Shown here in pieces: positions 55,130 through 64,000 of a stretch of 64,000 nucleotides of DNA; within the stretch, counting starts at the first letter, position 1; each line of letters opens with the position of its first letter. Both the position numbers and the translations under genes were made by a program. Source of the stretch: Microcebus murinus (Eukaryota; Chordata; Mammalia; Primates; Cheirogaleidae); the NCBI RefSeq assembly GCF_040939455.1, contig NC_134109.1, positions 33,435,501 to 33,499,500 of the forward strand, in the 5' to 3' direction. Below the pieces are notes generated by a model that saw only the letters and a program-made list of their open reading frames with translations, was not told where the DNA came from and made no database searches.

Positions 55130-55710
55130 AGACAGTGTGGCCTAGCGGAAAGAACAAGGCTTGGAACCAGGCAGGCCTGGGTTTCTGTTGCAGCTGCTTT
55201 TTCGCTGCTGAGCTCATTAGCGAAGGAATGAACGATTACTCGAAACACATAGTGTTTAGAGAGGAGAGACCAAACTCTGAAGGAGAAAAAGGCCTCCTCA
55301 GCTAAGTTCTCCCTGTGTTTATTTCCAAGGACACGTGCAAAGGGTCAGGGCCGTCTGCTGATTTCTTTAACAACTTCCATATAGGTCAGCTGTTTTCAGC
55401 TGCCCTTTGCACACAGCAAACAAGTAACTCAGGGCAGGGGCTTTTTACCTGACCCTTCATTCACCTTGCTCACGTTCTTTCCATCCATCCATCTATCCAT
55501 CCATCCTTTCTTTCCAGGCCCAGCCCCTACAGATTTCAACCTGGACTCAGCCATGTACAGCAGTGTGATGGTGGCCAAATTATTTCACTTCTCTGAATCT
55601 TCATTTCCATCTACAGAATAGGCATACTACCTAATTCACAGGGCAATTTTGAGGATCAATGAGATAGTATATGTTATGTCTTTGGCACACAGTAGGAACA
55701 CAGTAACACG
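55130..55710 (-). mobile_element. MIR SINE split by a solo LTR
   Basis: TGGAACCAGGCAGGCCTGGG before the LTR and CCTGGACTCAGCCATGTACA after it. It continues to TTTGGCACACAGTAGGAACA. Confidence 0.75.
55186..55531 (-). mobile_element. Solo LTR of the same family, copy 2, inserted in an MIR
   Basis: It aligns along its length with the LTR at 39331-39818 but lacks that copy's internal duplication, giving 346 bp. Flanking bases GGTTTC (55180-55185) and GATTTC (55532-55537) form a 6-bp duplication with one change. It interrupts an MIR that resumes at 55532. Confidence 0.85.
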
Positions 55711-55814
55711 AACACCCTTCTCCACCCCCTCCCCAGCTTTTGCATTTTACCCATAACTCTGGAGGTACTTGTTACCCATACTCCTACTAACCTCACAAGG
55801 TTGGGCTCAAATGG

Positions 55815-56050
55815 AATTGAGAGAATTTATTGTAGCTTACTGTGTGCTAGGCTCTGCGCTGTACAATTTGCTTTCATAATCTCATTTATTTTGCCCAAAC
55901 AACTCTTTGAGGTAGGTACTGCTATTACCCCATATTACAGATGAGGACATTAAGGATCACAGAGGATAAGTAACTTGCCATCTGTAATATAGGGTGGCAG
56001 AGGTAGGATTTGAACCCATGCTGTAGATTCTAGAACTACGCTCTAGAGCA
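55815..56050 (+). mobile_element. MIR SINE
   Basis: TACTGTGTGCTAGGCTCTGC, CATATTACAGATGAGGACAT and AGGTAGGATTTGAACCCATG. Confidence 0.85.
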
Positions 56051-56929
56051 ATGCTGTTCAAGAGTGGTCTGGTACTGCTCTATGGCGAGAGAAGAACAGA
56101 AGTTGAGGGTAAGCACTTAGAAGCTTTATAGCAGCTGGGCATCGCCACAACATTCAAGCTCATGGTCCATGGCCTTGTTTCACTGAGCAGAGCATAGACC
56201 AGTTTCAGTGATGTACAGATCTCAGTTAGTTGCTTGTGGTGGAAGCTGTTTTCTAGCCATGCACAGTAGGACCACCGAATTGTCCATGCCTCAGGGAAAA
56301 TGACGAACCTGGCCTTCATCACTGATAGTTTGAGAAGCACTGCGGATGCTGTCATTAACGAAAGTGATGCCTTGTTTACACAGCTGTGTGAGGCCTGGGG
56401 GCAGGGTCTGTGTATTGCCCGTGGCATTGTTTGTACACAGGACATACTAGGTACAAGTATGCTCTGTATGAATGCATGGATGGATGGATGAATTTATATT
56501 TCTGCTGTGACTGGGCAATTTCCTGGAGATCTTGGGCAAAGCCATGAATTAGGTAAAATTTCTCTTTAGTCTTTTCCTGCCTGCACTTCTAGGTCCTCTC
56601 TCCTACCACTCCTCCCCCCCCCTTTTTTTTTTTGCCTCTGCCCAAGCTTTAAAGTGCCTCCAGGGTGCTCTCCTGGCTCCCCCAAACCCCACACACCCTT
56701 CTTTCCCTGAGAGTGGTACCCTACTCTGAGACTCCCACTGCCGCCTTCCCCAGCAGCTTCCCAGTTCTGAGTCTCTTCCAGGGGAAGCTTCTCCAGCTGG
56801 CCGTGCCCAGAGAGCAGGGCTCAACCCCGACTGAGCTTATGCAAGTGGGGCTGGTCTCTGCTGGTTCTGATAAAATCAGCAAAGGTTTCTAAAAATGCTA
56901 TACTTAATGCTGGTGTTTGAAGGCTGTGA

Positions 56930-57430
56930 GACCAGCATTGTCATACACAGCTGGTGGGGACATCGTGTATATTTCTAGACATTGGTTTTGTGATATGTAT
57001 CAAGAATGTTAAAAATGTATGCTCTTTAACCTAAAATTATACTTTAGACATATAATTGAAATAATCAGAGATGTGGAAAAATGTTTATGTACAGAGATAT
57101 TTATCATAGCTTTATTTATACAATGAAAAAGGAAATACCGCCTAAATAACAATGACTTAAAGACATTATGACACAGTCATGATGAAATTTTATGCAGTCA
57201 TTAAAACTGTGATTGATTTTGAGTTCTTTTTAATCTGATAAGATGCTTATTACCCATGATAAGTGAAAAAAGGCAGGGTTCACATTTTTTAAGTAGAATT
57301 TAATAAAAATTATGTGCATATAAAAATACTGCTCATCTGTCTGAGTGATAGGATGGTGGTTTTATCCTTTTGGGTATTTTCTATAATAAGCACAAATTTA
57401 TTCTTATGGTCAGAAAAATCAAGTATTTTG
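56930..57430 (+). mobile_element. L1M/HAL1-type LINE 3' end
   Basis: TAATCAGAGATGTGGAAAAA, ATTTATCATAGCTTTATTTA, TATGCAGTCATTAAAACTGT and AAGTGAAAAAAGGCAGGG follow the L1M 3' order. It is decayed, with no usable frame. Confidence 0.75.
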
Positions 57431-57514
57431 TGAAGTCTCTAGACGCTCCAATGGGGTTGCTGCTGGGACTGGTGCCCCTGTGTTTGCCAGGAGCCAGCCT
57501 TGAAATATATAGCT

Positions 57515-57680
57515 CTGTTGACCTGTATTCTGGTCCTGGCTTTGCCACTAACTGGCTGCAGGACCTTGGATAAGTCATTTTATTTCTCTGGGCCTTGGGA
57601 GTCCTTGTTTATAAAAAAAAAATTGTCTGGATCGGATGCTCTTTAGGGGTTAGATTCTGATTCTGTGATTCTGATAAACT
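57515..57680 (-). mobile_element. MIR-like SINE
   Basis: TGGTCCTGGCTTTGCCACTA and TTCTCTGGGCCTTGGGAG. Confidence 0.65.
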
Positions 57681-59180
57681 CATTGAATTAGTGATTCATT
57701 GTGCATAAGGCTCCATGATTTACCCTGCTCTATTGTTTGTATCCTAAACAAACAAGGTATTCTTATCCAAAGCTAAAGGAATGACTTTCTAACAGTGGAA
57801 TTTCACATAGGGCTATGAATAACTTACACCCAAACACTGGTCTAATAGCTTTCTAAGGTTCATATACTTTAGGCATTACCTGGCCCTTCATGACAAAAAG
57901 GGGGTAGGGCTGACAGGGTCAGCCTCCAGCCCTAAGGGAGGAGAGGTGTCTGTCTGGAAGAGCAAGGCAAGTTCCTGGATCTGGAGATTCCTTCCCTTCC
58001 CTGCCTCCTCCCCCCAATCTCAGCTGTTCATTGCTGTCTGCTTCCTTATGTCTCCATCCTCTTCTCTGTGGTTGAGTTGGGCTTATGTCATTGTGTTTCC
58101 CTGGTGGGCTGGTGGCTCAGTCACCACAGCCTGGGGAAGGAGGCAGTGTGACTCATGTCCCAGGTCCAGTGAGTCAGCTAGGGAGGGCTGGACCAGGGGC
58201 TTCCCCAGGATAGGAAGCAGGTTCTAGGTGTGCCTTAGCTGTCTCCTAGTAGGGATACCACCAGGAGAGAGGACCAACCTTTCTCCCTTTCCCATTTCTG
58301 TGTACTCATTCACGAACTCCTCTTGCCTAAGCAATGCCACCTCTTCTAAGCCCCAGAAAGTTGTGGCTAGGTAGAGCCAAGATAGCCTCTGTGAGGAAGG
58401 AAATGGACAGACCATAGTGGGAACCAAAGAGGATTAGAACTTTCCAGCCCAACCTCCTAGGTCCTGGGTTTGAGGCTAGCCAGGTTTCAGAGCTGGGACA
58501 ACTCCTTGAGAAGCAATTATATTTGCAATGCCCTGGAGCTGCGAGTTATTTAACTGCTTGGAGTTTCAGTTTCCTAGGCTAGAAAAATGAGATAGTAAAC
58601 TCACCTCATGGAGTTGCTGTGCATTAAATAAAACCTGGCACCTACCTACACTTGGCATGAGAAGGTGCCGAGTCAATGTTCATTCTGAAAGTGAATGGAA
58701 ACCCCATTGCTTTTGGACTTGCTGGGAGGTCTGAATGCCAGTTGGTGCAGAAGGCTACAGCGGGCCATTACCTGGCAAACCCCTGCCAGGTTTCCTTGGG
58801 GTGAGAGGTGGGGGTAGCGGATGTATGTCTGTTACTGCAGGGGCAGCAGTGTGGCCTGAGTCCCACTGCTGGGGGCACCTAGGGTGGTTTGGGAGTGGGC
58901 TTCATTCAGGCTGGTTCTGAAAGGCACTCCTGGACTTGCATAACTTGGGGCAACTTCTTCCTCTCTAGAGCCTTCTCTTCCCTTCTAGGCCTCTGAAGGC
59001 CAATCCCCTGCCTGGTGAAGAGTCCTGACTGGACCCTTCACCCTGGAGTGCAAATAAGGAATGTGTGACCGTGTCCTAAGGATTCCTAGACAGAATCAGT
59101 ATTACTGTAGTGATGTTTCCTTTTGTTTCAGGCTCCAGTGTGGCCTGGTAAGGTGCAGTTGTTGATCCTGTCTTTATTTA
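57681..59180. other. PLEK2 upstream flank, mostly unassigned
   Basis: Apart from the MIR fragment at 58540-58680 I see no defined element. The GC content is moderate. Confidence 0.4.
58540..58680 (-). mobile_element. MIR SINE fragment
   Basis: AGTTTCAGTTTCCTAGGCTA and GAGTTGCTGTGCATTAAAT. Confidence 0.65.
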
Positions 59181-59192
59181 AAATGTTAATGT

Positions 59193-59534
<342 letters not shown>

Positions 59535-59989
59535 AAAATGTTGATGTTTTGTTCATCATACATATTCTGGCATTCATTTTGATTTTTAAAAAATATTGCA
59601 TTAAAATATTGTTTATCTAGATTACTGAGTTCCTGTCACCTCCTTAAATTTTGTGCCTAATGATGGAATTTTTGGCTCTATATTTTTTGAGGGGGTGTAC
59701 TTCTGGGACAGAGGGCCCTGCAGACTGTGCCTGCCTCCTTATACCCGTGACATTCCCCTTAACGGGAACTTTTCTGTGTCCCCATCAGAGGCCAGGATAA
59801 AGTTCCCAGTCCAGCTACACCCCATCCACTCTCCCACCCCCATTTCCATGGAGCTCAGGGGCAGCTCCAAATCCTCGGAATGTTTTCAGTTGCGTTTCAT
59901 TTGGTAAGCATCAATCGAGGGAATATGCTAAGTGCCAGGCAAGCACCTGGCTCAGGCTGGGGGCGGAGGAAGCTGGGCAGAGACTGGAC

Positions 59990-60520
59990 CGGGAAGGGGC
60001 GCAGGGTGGCCCTGGACGGAGCTTGCTGCCCAGTCGGAGGGAGCAGGGCGGGGTCGGCAGACTCTGTACCCTGAGGACTATCACGGGCCCCCGAGCACCT
60101 TCAGGTGGAAACGTCACTTCAGAAGTCCAGACCTGGGCTGACTTCCTACCCGGGAGGCCCCGAAGCCTTGGGCTCTGGACACGCGCCAGGGAGGCGTCGG
60201 AGCCGCTTCCTGGGCGCCGTGGGCGCGGGCGGCGCGGGCGCGGAGGAGCGCGGGGAGCGGGGACGGCGCACCTGGGGCGGCCGGGCGCGGGCGACATGGA
60301 GGACGGCGTGCTCAAGGAGGGCTTCCTCGTCAAGAGGGTGAGTGCGCCGGGGCCGCGGGACATTGCCCCGGCGGGGACGCGCCGCCGCGTCTCGCTGGAG
60401 CCCGGCTGGACGCGCGCCCTGCAGCCCGGGCCGATGGCGGGAGTGGGCTGCCCGGGGCCCTGCCGGCCGGAGCTGCGTGTCCGTGGGGACAGCGGGGTGG
60501 ACGGCGGCTGGACACTGGAA
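59990..60520 (+). promoter_or_regulatory. PLEK2: CpG-rich promoter region and 5' UTR of PLEK2
   Basis: The stretch is strongly GC- and CpG-rich, densest at about 60170-60500, against AT-richer flanks, and it surrounds the PLEK2 start codon. This is the usual picture of a CpG-island promoter covering exon 1 and the start of intron 1. I see no convincing TATA box, and the transcription start cannot be fixed by eye. The long open frames on both strands here reflect high GC. Confidence 0.7.
60296..60337 (+). CDS. PLEK2: PLEK2 (pleckstrin-2) coding exon 1, partial gene
   Basis: ATG at 60296 opens MEDGVLKEGFLVKR, the N-terminus of pleckstrin-2. This is the first beta strand of the N-terminal PH domain, and the G-F/Y-L-V-K-K/R pattern is typical of pleckstrin PH domains. 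The frame ends AGG at 60335-60337, followed by a consensus GTGAGT donor at 60338-60343, so the intron is phase 0. Known biology: pleckstrin-2 has two PH domains around a DEP domain, binds phosphoinositides, acts at membrane ruffles and the actin cytoskeleton, and is important in erythroid cells. Only 14 codons lie in this window; exon 2 was not found before 64000. The position inside a CpG-rich stretch fits a first exon. An open frame runs on through the donor but is intron. Confidence 0.93.
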
Positions 60521-60719
60521 CCGAGCGGGAGGGAAGCGACAGGAAAGAGGGGCCTCGGCACAGGCAAGGAGGAGAATCCCGCTCCATTAGTGCGGTTTGG
60601 GGCCCGGGGCGGGTGCCGAAGTGGATGTCTCAATTAAAACAACTTATTAAAATATGACTAGTATGTGTTTACATAGAATTTATTAAAATAACACAGGTGT
60701 GCGAGGAAGGAGGACAGCT

Positions 60720-60910
60720 GCGCTCTTTAAGCACTTATTGTTTTCCAGTCCTGGACATGGTCTCATTTAATCCTCCCTACAGTACTGGGGTCAGCAGTAC
60801 CACATTACCCGCCTTTCACCAAGAGGGAAAACACAGCTCGCAGAGGTTAAGTAACCTGCTCAGGGTCGCCCAGGGTGGTGGAGCCGGGATCACACCCACT
60901 CTGGTTGACC
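60720..60910 (+). mobile_element. MIR SINE in PLEK2 intron 1
   Basis: TCTCATTTAATCCTCCCTAC and GCAGAGGTTAAGTAACCTGC. Confidence 0.75.
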
Positions 60911-61197
60911 CAAACCTCTTCCTGCCTACCCGGTCACGGTGGATAGTTATCACTCTGCTACAGATGGGGAAACAGGATCAGATGACGAAGCTTGCTCAGA
61001 GCTCCAGAGCTAGTCGTAGTTGGAACTAGAACTCCATGTTCTGACCCCCATCCTCAGCGGTGCCCCCACTTGGCCAAGGACCCACGGTAAACAAGATTCC
61101 AAACAAAAATAGGATGCCTGGGATCTGGGTAGAAAGTGGACGAGAAAGCAGCTGCAAGAGGAAGTTTGATACTTAAAAATTGTTATTATTTTTAAAT

Positions 61198-61460
61198 TTT
61201 TTTTATGAGACAGAGTCTCACTCTCTTGCCCGGGCTAGAGTGCCCTGGTATCAGCCTAGCTCACAGCAACCTCAAACTAAACTCCTGGACTCAAGTGATC
61301 CTCCTGCCTCAGCCTCCCGAGTAGCTTGGGACTATAGGCACATGCCACCATGGCTGTCTAATTTTTTCTATTTTTAATAGAGACACGGGGTCTCACTCTT
61401 GCTAAGGCTGGTCTCGAACTCCTGAGCTCAAGCAATCCTCCCTCCTTGGCCTCCCAGAGT
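61198..61460 (-). mobile_element. 5'-truncated Alu
   Basis: ATGAGACAGAGTCTCACTCT to GGCCTCCCAGAGT, then straight into AAAAATTATTTTTAATTTT, which echoes the left flank. The first 35 or so Alu bases are missing. Confidence 0.9.
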
Positions 61461-62739
61461 AAAAATTATTTTTAATTTTAGTATTGATGTGAACACTAAA
61501 CATTTATGCTAACGTAATAGCATAAAGTACAGATATATACCTCTGGGGCTGAGGCTTTTGGCTCTTTTGCTGAGTTTACAGCTTTGGGAGGAAGATAGTG
61601 AGGGATGAAGGGACTGTCCCACACACTGCCTCTCCTGGTGGCCTTCCCTGGTGGCCAGAAGAGCACTATCTGCCCTGAAGTCTCAAATCACTTTGATGTC
61701 TCCACATAATGTGTCCGCATTGCGTTGCACATTATTTGATACAGGAGAGCGGATGTACGTTGCTTGCTCACAACTGTGAACGAGGAAGGCAGAAGGCTGA
61801 TGCCTGATCAAGGGTCAAACCAGGTACAAGCAGTACAAAATGCCACACCCACTTCATGCCACTGTGACTGAAGTGATAGGCTGGGCCCTCATGGTGTGTG
61901 CAGGTGGCTGCAGCTCAGAGGGACAGGCTGTGTCTTGCACTTTACTGTGAGGTGGCGAGGGAAAGTGTGAGTTGGGGGGAGGTTGGTGGGCACCCCCTGC
62001 AAAGGGGCCTTTGTTACCCTCTTCCTCTGGGGATTACCTCACTCTGCAGACTCAGAGGAGCAATGAAGGGAGAGCCACAGAGCTTGCCGGATATTGCCAG
62101 GAGAAGGGTGGGAGTTCTCTTCCGGATGGCCTGGTAGGGAAGCCAGGGTGCAGAAAAAACGAGGACAGTCAATCAGTATGGTCCCAAAAGCCTACGGAAA
62201 GGAGAGGGCCTGGCTGAAATGCCCAAAGCTCTTTTCAGCCAAACCCAAAGACGGATTCCCAGCCTGAGCCTGAGGCCAGCGGAAGCCTCACCCCTTCCTG
62301 CAGGGTGAGGGATGTGGCCCCAGTGAGGGCCCCTGCTGTGGTCCCACCTGCCGGTTAATCTCAATGCCCCCTCCCCCCACCCCATATCCCCTTTCCTCCC
62401 TGGTGGCCACAGCGGTCCCTGTGTCCGCTGGAGAAGTTGCAGGGCAGAGGCAGTGGTGGGATACGGTAGGTTTAGGAGGGTTTACAGCTCAGGTGGGGCA
62501 AGGCCTGAGCTGGAAGCCAGAGTGCAGAATAGTCATCCCCAGTCAGGGCAAAGCTGGAGACGGACAGGCAGGGGCACGAAGGATTTGGAGCTCCATCCAG
62601 CCCAGACAAGAAGCAAAGCTCCAGGCAAAATGCAAGGCGCTTGCTGGGCGGGGCTCCCGGGAAAGTGAGGGGAAGGAAGCAGGGGGTGCTTTTCCTGAGA
62701 GAAGAGACAGAAGCACTTTTAGGTCTTGCTGCCGGGCTG

Positions 62740-62990
62740 ATATCTTAAACAACATTGCAATGTGAACAGACTTTGGCCTAGGAATTTCACACTTAGGACT
62801 CTATCCCAATGAAATACTGGAAAAGCTTTACAAAGAGTCATTTATGCAGTGAGAAAACTACCTATATGTCCCCTCATATAAACAAATGATTAAATTATGG
62901 TTATGCAGATGTTAAAAATGTTTATGGTATTAAAATCCAAACAGTAAAAAGATACGAGTAAAGAAAAAATATCTCCCAGCCTACAGAGGA
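62740..62990 (+). mobile_element. L1M-type LINE 3' fragment
   Basis: GGAATTTCACACTTAGGACT, CCCAATGAAATACTGGAAAA and AAATTATGGTTATGCAGA resemble the L1M region also seen at 56930-57430. Confidence 0.6.
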
Positions 62991-63049
62991 CCACAAAAAA
63001 ATAAAGAAAATTTTAAATAAATAAAACAGAGAAAATATGCATAGAAGAA

Positions 63050-63440
63050 GACAGGAAGGAGTTGTGGCAGCTAGAAGTCCAAAATGAACGTGTTGGCAGG
63101 GCCATGCTGCCCCTGAAACCTGCAGGGGAGAGGGGAGAAGCCTGCTTTGCCTTGTAGCTTCTGGCATTCCCTGGCTTGAAGATGGCATGCCTCAACCTCT
63201 GTCTCCATTGTCATGTGACCATCTTCTCCCTGTGTGTCCCTCAGTGTCCAAATTTTCCTCCTCCTGTAAGGACACTGGTCATATTGGATTAGTGCCTGCC
63301 CTAGTCCAGTGTGACCTCATCTAAACTCAATTACATCTGAAAGACCTTGTTTCCAAATAAGATCACATTCACAGGTATCAGAGATTAAGACTTTAACTTA
63401 TCTTTTTTGGGGTACACAATTCAATCTATAATTATGGTTG
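63050..63440 (-). mobile_element. MaLR-type LTR (MLT1-like)
   Basis: AGCTAGAAGTCCAAAATGAA, TGTAAGGACACTGGTCATAT and GTTTCCAAATAAGATCACAT are the reverse of the element at 40157-40590. Confidence 0.75.
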
Positions 63441-63499
63441 TATGGCCTTAGGCAAAAACCTTTCTGGGCCTGTTTCTTTATCTTTAATGTAAAAAATTT

Positions 63500-63632
63500 T
63501 TATTAATTTTTTTAAAGAAAGGATCTCTCTTATGTTGCCCAGGCTGGTCTTGAACTCTTGGCCTGAAATGATCCTCTTGCCTCAGCCTCCCAAGTAGCTG
63601 GGATTATAGGTGTGTGCTACCTCACCTGGCTG
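63500..63632 (-). mobile_element. Alu monomer (FRAM/FLAM-like)
   Basis: GGATCTCTCTTATGTTGCCC to CTACCTCACCTGGC. Flanking CTGTTTCTTTATCTTTA / CTGTTTTCCTCATCTTTA look like a diverged target duplication. Confidence 0.8.
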
Positions 63633-63657
63633 TTTTCCTCATCTTTACATTTAGGGG

Positions 63658-63808
63658 CCGGGCATGGTGGCTCACACCTATAATCCTAACCACTCTGGGA
63701 GGCCAGAGGTGGGAGGAACCCTTGAGGTCAGGAGTTCGAGACCAGCCTGAGCAAGAGTGAGACCCCATTTCTACTAAAAAAAAATAGAAAGAAATTAGAT
63801 GGACAACT

Positions 63809-63876
<68 letters not shown>

Positions 63877-64000
63877 TAGCCGGGCATGTTGGCGCAAGTC
63901 TGTAGTCCCAGCTACTTGGGAGGCTGAGACAGGAGGATCACTTGAGCCCAGGAGTTTGAGGTTGCTGTGAGCTAGGCTAATGCCATGGCACTCTAGCCCG
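63658..64000 (+). mobile_element. Alu with a (TA)n expansion, cut by the window end
   Basis: GCCGGGCATGGTGGCTCACA onward. The linker has grown into (AT)n at 63811-63870. The element runs past 64000. Confidence 0.93.

Larger units (their letters stand above)
60338..64000 (+). other. PLEK2: PLEK2 intron 1 (continues beyond the window)
   Basis: The intron begins at the GTGAGT donor at 60338. It holds an MIR (60720-60910), Alus (61198-61460, 63500-63632, 63658-end), an L1 3' fragment (62740-62990) and a MaLR-type LTR (63050-63440). Apart from the start of intron 1 and 61461-62740, which I cannot assign, little is left. No further pleckstrin exon was recognised. Confidence 0.75.

Noticed and set aside
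60023..60637. 204-codon + and 240-codon minus frames around PLEK2 exon 1
   Set aside because: They run through the GTGAGT donor and the CpG-rich region and are composition-driven. Only the 14-codon exon is supported.

Overview
This window is nuclear DNA from a mammal, almost certainly a strepsirrhine primate (lemur or loris group). The evidence is about two dozen Alu SINEs, many of a strepsirrhine type with an AT-rich middle linker, lying among old mammalian repeats (MIR, L2, L3, L1M, MER5-type hAT, MaLR LTRs). The species cannot be fixed from the sequence alone.

Only two protein-coding genes can be supported, both on the + strand. The whole coding sequence of TMEM229B (167 residues) sits in one exon at 9055-9576, behind a clear splice acceptor. 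Coding exon 1 of PLEK2 (pleckstrin-2; 14 codons and a GTGAGT donor) is at 60296-60337 inside a CpG-rich stretch. Bases 1-9054 are therefore TMEM229B intron, about 50 kb lies between the genes, and the last 3.7 kb is PLEK2 intron 1. As I recall it, TMEM229B and PLEK2 are also neighbours in this order and orientation on human chromosome 14q24. The two genes do not form a pathway. A near-consensus CTCF motif at 44839-44857 could mark a boundary between them.

The rest is repeat-rich sequence with a readable insertion history. The items most worth a second look are: (1) a Y4 RNA (RNY4) retrocopy joined to an Alu, the pair bounded by one perfect 14-bp target-site duplication (43012-43498); (2) a 655-bp TA-flanked DNA transposon (17784-18438) that carries an 83-bp block 96% identical to an ancient repeat 2 kb away, which suggests local sequence capture; (3) two solo LTRs of the same family (39331-39818 and 55186-55531), both antisense and both with 6-bp target duplications; (4) a very small retroposed fragment, 20 nt plus an A-tail, with a 14-bp target duplication (52621-52692); (5) an L2 element broken by both an Alu and an ERV1-type solo LTR with a perfect GTAG duplication (33405-35110).

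I found no CRISPR array, operon, tRNA or rRNA gene. No new protein system is visible. The novelty here lies in the structure of the mobile elements. Repeat family names come from recognising consensus features by eye and were not checked with software.
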